Positions 56,552 through 64,000 of a stretch of DNA of 64,000 bases are shown here, one piece after another. The stretch covers positions 186,001-250,000 of the forward strand of contig JADANN010000033.1 of the NCBI GenBank assembly GCA_018806985.1. The letters run 5' to 3'. Position 1 is the first letter of the stretch. Every line of letters begins with the position of its first letter. This DNA comes from Angiostrongylus vasorum. Its lineage: Eukaryota; Nematoda; Chromadorea; Rhabditida; Metastrongylidae. Both the position numbers and the translations under genes were made by a program. The notes beneath the pieces were generated by a model that searched no databases, was not told the origin of the DNA, and saw nothing but the letters and a program-made list of their open reading frames with translations.

Positions 56552-56870
56552 TTTTTCATGGCAGGGTATGACGTGAATTACAACTACGACGATGCTGAAA
56601 TATTCGCAGAACTCGGACCCTGGGTCACATCGAACCACGATTTTCCTTCCCGGGTGCTCGCGCCTTACACACTGCGCCACGGACGCTCTTGTTCTGCGTT
56701 TCTCTCACCTAGTTTTCTACCTTACGCTGCCGTCAGCAAGCACCCGTCAGTGGGATTGACCTGGGGAGTAGAAATCAACATTGAACTCAGTTAAGCTGAG
56801 GAAGTAGTAGAAATCACAATTGCACGGTGCCCAAATTTTGCGAATATCTCAGTATCGCTATGGTTGTAAA
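56552..56870. repeat. PAL-B copy
   Basis: GGCAGGGTATGACGTGAATT and ACGATGCTGAAATATTCG on the left, TTGACCTGGGGAGTAGAAAT inside, and TGCGAATATCTCAGTATCGC with TATGGTTGTA on the right. Confidence 0.8.
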
Positions 56871-57062
56871 CACGAAACTGTTTACAGCAGATTCTATTCA
56901 GTACAATACTGGCCGACATTTCGGCGGTTCTCCAAAGCCTGGAAGAGTGAAATTGACATGCCATAGCCAGGGTCAAACACTATCATAACCTCTGTAGGTA
57001 GAACTTAATACATAAATGCTCACTTGCAGTGAACAGGCTTTCTTAAACATTCACTGTTTTAA

Positions 57063-57375
57063 CTTATTACTTACTACCTACTCTTTTTAACTGCAGGTAT
57101 ATATTGCGAAATATAACTTTGATGATGCTGAGATATTTACAAAAACTCCGGACCGCAGGTGTCTGCGGCGGGGAACGAACGCGCTATTCTCATTTCTGGG
57201 GGGCAACGCGTTCACCACCACACCATGCGGTCCCGCTGGCGAGTGATTGCTGGTGGCAAAAGATAGATAGAACTAGCTTAGAGACAGATGAAACGAAGGA
57301 CCCGCATGGTGTATCATCAAAGTTATATTTCGCAATATATACCCTGATGTTAAAAAGAGTAGGCAGTAAATAATA
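57063..57375. repeat. PAL-B palindrome with exact terminal repeats (family reference)
   Basis: The 31 bases from 57096 (starting GGTATATATTGCGAAATA) reappear exactly, reversed, at 57313-57343. The similarity extends outward to ACCTACTCTTTTTAAC against GTTAAAAAGAGTAGGC, so the inverted repeat is about 60 bases. Inside are the tRNA-like block (GGACCCGCATGGTG) and CTGAGATATTT. Confidence 0.88.
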
Positions 57376-57640
57376 AGTTAAAATTGTGATTATAACTGCA
57401 GCCTCAGCTTAACTGGGTTCGATGCCGATTTGGGCTCCCAGATCAGTCCCGCTGGTTGATGATTGCTGATGGCAAAAGATCGATAGAACGAGCTGAGAGA
57501 CAGGCGAAACGAAGGACCCGCATGGTGTGGTGGTGAACGCGTTACTCCCCGGAAAGGACAATACCGCGTTCGTTCCCCACTGCGGACACCTGCGGTCCGG
57601 AGTTTTGCAAATATCTCAGCATCATCAAAACTCACTGTTT
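57362..57640 (-). repeat. PAL-B unit, reverse, adjoining
   Basis: Starts AGTAGGCAGTAAATAATAAG, shared with the end of the preceding copy, and ends GCAAATATCTCAGCATCATC. Better preserved than its neighbour in the tRNA-like block (GGTGTGGTGGTGAACGCG). Confidence 0.85.
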
Positions 57641-58012
57641 TGTTGTTCTCAAGTTCTTCAGTATCGATCCGAGATATGGCGCCAGATTACAAGGCACTAC
57701 GCCTAGTCGTTCGGTTATTGATTTCTGGAATTTATCCAAAGCGCTTCAAGAGCCCTACGCGCTGATGCTTACGTGCTGAGAACTGGAAGACTGATCCTCT
57801 GACATGCACCAAGCACATTCGCAACCCATGTACGACTTTGTGCGGTTGGTGTCTATTAAATCACTGGTAGGTTTACAATTAGCAAAATGGTGGATGATTT
57901 AAGAAGCAGTTAATTATGCGGATGAAAAAATTTATGTGTTACGTCATATCTGCTTAAGGTTACGAAAGCGTTTGGCTAAGTAGATTCAATGTCAATCTGA
58001 CCCTTTCAGGGT

Positions 58013-58043
58013 CTGAAGAAGGCGCAACCGACGAGACATCAGC
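58013..58043 (+). other. Worn hammerhead-like motif
   Basis: CTGAAGAAGGCGCAACCGAC then GAGACATCAGC. It keeps the first box, half of the stem and the final CAGC, but the GAAA box is changed. Confidence 0.3.
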
Positions 58044-58127
58044 TATTATGAATTAGTAATTGCTGTAACAACAACCTCATATTTGATCACCAAGAGGAAC
58101 AGCTAATTATTCAATTCATTTCTTTCA

Positions 58128-58300
58128 GATGACCCATCAGCACATCTACTGAGCGGTTCCCAGTAGTTTTCCGATTGATTTCTTCTTCTCGGATTCATCA
58201 CCCGCAAAGGACATTTTGTGTGTTGTTTCGGCTGCTGTCTGAGGATTTCAATTTCTTTATGAATATCACAGAATGCTGGTCGAGTTAATTCTCCTTGCAG
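58128..58300 (+). repeat. REP-D copy
   Basis: GCGGTTCCCAGTAGTTTTCC, CATCACCCGCAAAGGACATT, GTTTCGGCTGCTGTCTGAGG and CAGAATGCTGGTCGAGTTAA. Confidence 0.65.
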
Positions 58301-58664
58301 TCATAAAGATATCTGAATTAAGGCGCTACCACGAGAGCTGGGAACGGGGGTTGAACGAAGACGTTGCTTTTTTAATGGACGGCATCACTAACCACTCCCT
58401 CAGTCCCCTTCACCCGATAGCAGTTTTATTCGCGTTAAACAAAGGAATGAGTTGTTTCGTTGGCCAGGAATTCTATTCTTTAGTATTGCATTACCTTCAC
58501 CGCTCTAAGCGTCCTTGTTACCAAAAGAAAGATGTTAGGAAATCTTTTTCACTCATAGGTTTATCCAATTTTCAAGACACCAAATGTTCCGAAAAATTAC
58601 AGCATAGTAAAAATTTATCTTATATAATGCTCGGATACAATTAAATAAATATATAACAAATATC

Positions 58665-61185
58665 TTAGTGAAGTCGTTTTAAAAATCGTTGTAGTCGAGC
58701 GTTGGGTGTGGGATAAGCCGGGGAAGGCACCGTTGGTGGCGACGGTGGTGGCGCTACTGTTACTTGTTCCGCCGGACCTGCTGGACCTGTTGGAACTGCT
58801 GGAGCTGCTGGACCTGCTGGAGCTACACTTGTTAAATAAGTGATGGTAACGTTTCCTTTTTCATACTCTTCACCTTTTTCAACACCACCCTTTACTGCTA
58901 CACTGACACCACTAATAGTCGTCTCTTCTTTTTCTGTTGTGCTAGCACCTTCTGTAGGCTGCTCAGCTTCCTCACCACCCTTTGATACACTGACACCAGC
59001 AATAGTCGTCTCTTCTTTCTCTGTGGTGCCAGCGCCTTCTGTGGGTTGCTCAGCTTCTTCTGCCTCACCCTTTCCTTCTACGCCTGCACTACCAGGACTC
59101 ACAGCACCAGCAGTTGCCTTAGTTTCTTCGACAGACACTTTTGGTGTGGTAGCGAGCGTTGCATTCTTTTCACCCATTAGTGGAACACCACCTTTTTCAG
59201 ATTCTGTTCCGGAAACGATTGTTGGGTGTTCTTCCATGTGAGTTACTTCGCCAACCAGTGTCATAGATCGAGCTGGGCAAGGGCAGTAAGCGGCATCAGG
59301 TCCAGGTGGACCAGCTGCTCCCATCTCACCAGGTGGGCCCGCAATGCCCGGGGCGCCATCGTTTCCGGGTGGTCCAGGCGGTCCGACAGGGCCAGGAATA
59401 GCCTCAGCTCCACTAGTGCCAGTCTAAAAAATGTGAAACACATAACACGCCGTAGTTTCATAGGAACATCTTCAAAAAAATACCTCTCCATCGGATCCAG
59501 GTGGCCCTGGTGGTCCAGATGGTCCAGGAGGGCCGGGTTCATTCGTTGATTTCGTTCCAGGAGCTCCTAAAGCACCAATAATTCTTTTCGATCAAGTCAA
59601 CATACACGCAGTTGTAGGCAATTAAAACAAACCGGCTTCTCCCGGTGCTCCATCGCTCCCGGGCTTACCGTCTGGTCCCGGTGGACCAGCTGGTCCGGGT
59701 GCTCCAGGTTCACCAATTTTCCCAACAGCACCGTCCTTAAAAACATAAATCTGTGTCTAGCAGGTTTAAAGAAGACGAGAGAGAAGGTTAAAAAATATTA
59801 CCGATCCAGAATGAATATGAATATATGAATTTCGAACTCTTGGAAAAATTTACACATACAGTGGTATAAAAGCTTAGACGTTTTCTATCAAATCATCTAA
59901 CAATTGCTAACACTTATAGACTAATTTTCTTGTCCCTAGATATAAGAAATACCATATCCAGTAAATGATACGGTGACCGGGATGATTATGATAAGTTTGC
60001 TGCTTATGTGTTTTGCATAAGCTTTTTTTTAATTAACACAGTAATAAGTTGGAATTCATGACTAACGACTCCGGGACTTCAGTAGGTCCTTCGGGGCCTG
60101 CTATTCCAATTGGTCCTGGTGGACCTGGTGGGCCTGCTGGACACTTTATGCAACCACCGCCGGCAATATCGCTAGCGACTCCTTGCATCCCCTGTCAGAC
60201 CGGGTTTACCGTCTTCCCCTTTTCGCCATCCTCTGCAAAATAGGTACTTGCCATTAAAGCGAATTCTCTCCATCATCACACTCTACATTAATAAAACAAG
60301 AATTTATGAATCGATGAGATGATCGCACTATCTCTTATTGCTCAGACTTCGTCTTTCATGAAATAACCTCTTCTAAGCTACTTAAACGTACAGTAGACAA
60401 AAACGTTCTAATATACACCTTACAGACCCTATTAGTGGATGTCAAAAAAATTAAAGCTAAGTTTGATTAAAGAATAAATTGTTAAATTAGTCTTAACCTC
60501 CAGGCATTCCCTGGTTCTCCAGCTGGTCCTGGTGGCCCGGGAGGGCAATTTTGAGCTCTGGCAGCGCATTCTAAAGGAACTTGGAATCAAATGACAATTG
60601 TGGCAGGGATAAAAAATCTTTGAAAGTCAAAAAAACAAACTGCATTTATCTGCAGCCTCTTCCTCGTAGGCTTCCGATTTCACTGCATGAATTCCAGTCG
60701 GTGGTTTTTGATATTCACGACGAACTCTTGACATAGTCACTTCTACAGATGGATGACGATCACCACTCGACGTAGTCTTGAGCATCTGCACCCAAGCATC
60801 ATCGGCATATCGCTGAATGAATAAAAAAGCCAGTAACCAGCAAGAAAACTGCGAACGAGAGTTTAAACGCTAATGTGGATCATTCCGAAAACCCGACTTC
60901 TCACAAAAATCGCCCTACATAATCTCACTTCCGGTCATTCAAAAAACGAGAAAAAAGCTTTACAATCAAATGAAATCTAAGGTTGGAGTAATTTTACGTA
61001 TTTTTTCTTAGAACGAACATTGAATTCTTGTAGTTCGACGATTACATCCCCATAGAACGATTTCATTTTTCACCGACAAGGGATACGGTCACACACAAGG
61101 CAACGAGGATTCCCACTGCTGAAATGCCGCAGGTTGTTGCAGCAGAACACAGCGCTGTACGTTCATACTGAAAGTCGTTCATCAT
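58665..61185 (-). CDS. Cuticle collagen with long acidic C-terminal extension, about 510 aa
   Basis: Extracellular structural protein of the nematode cuticle. Seven exons: 61185-60998, 60812-60641, 60570-60498, 60232-60078, 59735-59633, 59566-59484 and 59423-58665. N-terminal cuticle-collagen domain with a signal-anchor at about 19-37 and FYGDVIVELQEFNVRSK, then a furin-type site RVRR at 92-95, cysteines, then interrupted Gly-X-Y blocks (CPPGPPGPAGEPG; CIKCPAGPPGPPGPIG; EPGAPGPAGPPGPDGK). The last block ends in AAYCPCPARS. About 200 acidic, Thr-rich residues follow, with EEAEQPTEGA-TTEKEETTI units in duplicate, then an Ala/Pro-rich end. Start follows acceptor AAAATCAG (61190-61192). Oddity: four one-base homopolymer changes are needed (exon 1 A-run short, exon 3 G-run long, exon 4 one short and one long); with them all phases fit. 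Assembly error is favoured over a pseudogene. Confidence 0.88.
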
Positions 61186-61397
61186 ATTACTGATTTTCTC
61201 TTACCAGCGATAAGCCCTTAACGACGAGAATTCAAGGAAACGAGTAAAGAGAACGGACCTGCAGGCATGACAGTGAGTCAACAACTTGATGCACACATTT
61301 TCATGAAAGAATACAAGGAGTAATTCCTATCGAGTACAAAGTGCACGGATTTCTAGTCTTCAAAAACATTGAAATAAGTTAATTAAGGCACGCATAA

Positions 61398-61471
61398 AGT
61401 ATGAAAGATAAAGCTCTCGACGTTGATCAGTTCCTGCAGTATACCACTAACCGCTGCGCTACACGCATCCC
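61398..61471 (-). repeat. SINE-A with most of the body deleted
   Basis: Tail GATAAAGCTCTCGACGTTGA is joined almost directly to the head GCTGCGCTACACGCATCC; about 200 bases are missing. Confidence 0.75.
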
Positions 61472-62006
61472 AACTCAGGTAAAAGTAGTTAAAAGACGTG
61501 GGTTGAAAGATCTTTAGTCTAAAGAAAATTCTATATCCAAAGTGAGAACTATACGGCTTTAAAGACTGCATAACCTCAAAAAATTAGGGCAATGTTCCAA
61601 AATTGTTCAATGTTAGATCGAAAGTACGGACCACTCATAGCATTTACTTTCAGCGATGTCACCACCATTGAAGTCTCCACTCATCCATGAAGAAAACCGG
61701 AATTTCCGAGAAGATTGCATTCTTTCGAAGAGCGCAAGCGACATCACATTTCTCGTTTAGGATCTCTATAAAGATCAGGAATCTGGTTGTTGGGTATCCT
61801 TGTTCTCAACTTGACATTCGACATAACTTGTTGCTGACAGATCTTGTCAATCCATCAGTTATCGTTCCAACACATAACATATCTGTTCCATTTAATTCTC
61901 GACAACTTAGCAGATAGTTCTCGCAAACCGCTACTCTGTTACAACATATAGAAAGATGCGGAAAATCCTTCAAGCATGAATAGGTGGTTCGTTGCTGAAA
62001 TAATAG
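61472..62006. other. Unassigned stretch
   Basis: Upstream of the collagen gene; a 76-codon frame at 61687-61917 has no support. Nothing else recognised. Confidence 0.4.
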
Positions 62007-62305
62007 GACATGCGTAGCTCAGTGGTTAAGGAGCCCAAAAAGACATATGGGTTCGACGCAGCCCAAGCCCACCAAGCCATCCATCCCTCCAAGGTCGGAA
62101 AACTGATACAAGATTTGTCTGGGAGGAGAGCAGCACTGGCTCGATACATCGGTAGACCACGACGAGATTTGGAGTATATGTACTAGGGGGTACAGATATT
62201 CAGTAAAAGCCAGGTATGCATTCAATCACCTCCAACGATAATGAAGGCAAATGCATGGCGCATTCTTCACGGGAATGAATAACGGCGAGAGCTCTATCCT
62301 TTAAC
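62007..62305 (+). repeat. SINE-A copy with well-kept promoter boxes
   Basis: TGCGTAGCTCAGTGGTTAAG (A box) and ATGGGTTCGACGC (B box) lead a full body that carries a 30-base insertion (ATATGTACTAGGGGGTACAG) before AGGTATGCATTCAATCACC. Confidence 0.85.
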
Positions 62306-63552
62306 CTGTTCTCTGCTAAAATATTTAGGAAATTCAATAGAGTGCGCCTTAGCATAAAAGTTTCCAACAAAAGCTATTCAGAAAATCCTTAGTTCCAGAT
62401 AGTGAGATGTTTGGAATGAAACTAAGGACGTAATAAGCAAGCTAAAAGACTGATGTTTATGGGCAGACGGCAAATGGACAGACTTGATCGAAACGATGGA
62501 ATCACTTGTGGAAGAGGTACCCGATCTTAACAAATGCCGCTTAAATAGCCGTCTGTCGAGAGGCGACTAGTTGGTCATATGATAAATTGTACAAACAACA
62601 GTCGACCTAACAATGACATTTAACTGGTTTACTACTAATAACCGACGATCGTATAATCAACTTATTACAAACAGCAATCACTATGTAACTTTTTTTTGCC
62701 AAAAGTTAGAACAAACCATTACTAACATTATATTAATATTATAACAAACTCTTTGCCCATTATAATTGTCGACTTTCAATGTTTTTATCTCCGAAGAACT
62801 TTCTTATAAGACCAAAATCCCAAGGAGAAACTTGATACGTAGGGCGCTATCCCTTTGATAGTTTCTCGAGAACTGGCGACAATTTCTGATAACCAGAAAG
62901 CTTGGGAAGTTTAGAGTCTCATGGATTTGTAGAAGAGTCACTGTTCTATAACGAATAGTGCTCTAGTTTAGTTACAGCTAAAAATCCCAAAAGTGTCGGA
63001 AACACCAGCAGTGCATTTAAGTACACTGCTGTTCTTATTCATTCTACTGGATGAGAACTCTTTTGTTTCTTCTCGCTGCTAGAAACATTGCCGAGAAAAT
63101 AAAAAACCGGAAGCGATACGTTCCCTGTGTTACGAGAAACAAACCGCAGTCATATTGATAAGATAAGAGGGTTCCTGTTGGGTAGGGGGATACCACTGGT
63201 TTACAGGGATATCTTTAGATAGCATTTGTTCCTGTTTTAAATAGTAAGGTCCACTGCTAGCAGAGATATGTTGGTTCAAAGTTGAAATTGGTCAATATTT
63301 CCTCACGAACTGCATTTTATTGAAAGCATGCTCGATGTTATATCATAAAACCCATCGTCAAATTGTTATTGACCAATGCTTCATATCAAAATAATATTCT
63401 AGAATTTTTCATTGACCTAGGTCAACCAGAATTGCAATATGTAAACCCACCTCTGGATCATTTCTGAAGTTTTAAACCAGCATGAACGAAACTGAAATAT
63501 GTTCTACTCTACGGTGGTAAAACTCTGATTATTTAGAACCTACTTTTTCGAC
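62306..63552. other. Unassigned stretch
   Basis: A/T-rich DNA; no exon, repeat family or RNA gene recognised. Confidence 0.4.
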
Positions 63553-63792
63553 CACAACGATGCTGAGATATTCGCAAAACTTGGTCTCCGGGCCAGATCG
63601 AACCACGATTTTCCTTTCGGGAGGCTCGCGTATTACACAGTGCTCCCACGAAGGCCTTTGCTTTGCATTTCTCTCAGGCAGTTTAGACCGCGTGTCCAAG
63701 TTTTATGAATATCTCAGCATCGTTGTGGCTGTAATCCACATCATACCCTGCCGAAAAAAAATTGTAGTAGGAAGGAAATAAAAGGTTAACAT
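63553..63792. repeat. PAL-B palindrome, short form
   Basis: CACAACGATGCTGAGATATT on the left and AATATCTCAGCATCGTTGTGG on the right, with a single tRNA-like block between (AGATCGAACCACGATTTTCC). Confidence 0.85.
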
Positions 63793-64000
63793 TGTGACTC
63801 ATACTTTTTCCGCTTTTTTTTTCTTTTTTTTCCTTCGCCAAGGCTCTATTTCGAGCGCAAAAGTCATAAAACACCCGCGATTTCATCTAGGAAGGCACCG
63901 CGGCCTGCCTGTCCTTACTATATTACTGGTATGTGCGACAGTTCCAACTACATTGAAAATTTGCACAAATTTCGTTTTCGTTCTCTTTTTCTCCTTCTTT
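63793..64000. other. Unassigned end of window
   Basis: Pyrimidine-rich tracts, no feature recognised. Confidence 0.4.

Noticed and set aside
58273..58644. 123-codon plus-strand open frame beside the collagen gene
   Set aside because: It overlaps REP-D and a tRNA-like stretch and has no family resemblance.
58840..59241. 133-codon plus-strand open frame
   Set aside because: Antisense to the last collagen exon; arises from its low-complexity sequence.
62007..62080. Possible tRNA gene
   Set aside because: Same reason: SINE-A head with no cloverleaf closure.

Overview
This is a eukaryotic window with spliceosomal introns. It very probably comes from a parasitic strongylid nematode, and the repeats and retrotransposon type suggest a hookworm (Ancylostoma-like). 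Four things point there: short introns ending in the nematode acceptor TTTTCAG, acceptors lying just before start codons as expected for spliced-leader trans-splicing, a cuticle collagen, and dense tRNA-derived SINEs with RTE-type LINE copies. The species is inferred, not proven.

Layout. 151-2516 (+): the 3' two thirds of aminoacylase-1 (six exons; its start lies before the window). 2517-6885: intergenic, with repeats and microsatellites. 6892-10753 (+): complete nap-1 nucleosome assembly protein (seven exons, 327 aa). 11212-25415 (+): an unrecognised acidic, helix-rich protein of about 434 aa, close enough behind nap-1 for a possible operon. Its introns swallow a mariner relic, a nearly full-length RTE element nested in that relic, a perfect 65-bp triplication and many SINEs. 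26378-27071 (-): a three-exon gene for a 200-aa single-pass membrane glycoprotein of unknown family. 34234-38591 (-): at least the first exon of a secreted-protein gene, apparently interrupted by a second RTE element with a 13-bp target-site duplication. 39-58.6 kb: almost all repeats, with a second mariner relic (split by repeat C) and a deleted third RTE copy. 58665-61185 (-): a seven-exon cuticle collagen with an unusual long acidic, internally duplicated C-terminal extension. 61.2-64 kb: repeats and unassigned DNA.

Repeat families named here: SINE-A (about 280 bp, tRNA-like head, tail of TTATCC units); PAL-B (arms with a tRNA-like block, often as inverted pairs that end in CTGAGATATT and its complement); REP-C (about 360-420 bp, with 10-12-bp target-site duplications, so retroposed); REP-D (about 150-200 bp). 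A fifth signal is a short motif (CTGANGA, stem-loop, GAAACGTTAGC) resembling a hammerhead ribozyme core. It recurs at several sites, including both arms of a 404-bp inverted-repeat element, and is the best candidate here for something little described.

Sequence quality. nap-1 and aminoacylase read cleanly. The collagen needs four single-base homopolymer corrections and the 434-aa gene needs one, while exon phases still fit. Assembly error is therefore more likely than pseudogenes, though this cannot be settled from the sequence alone.
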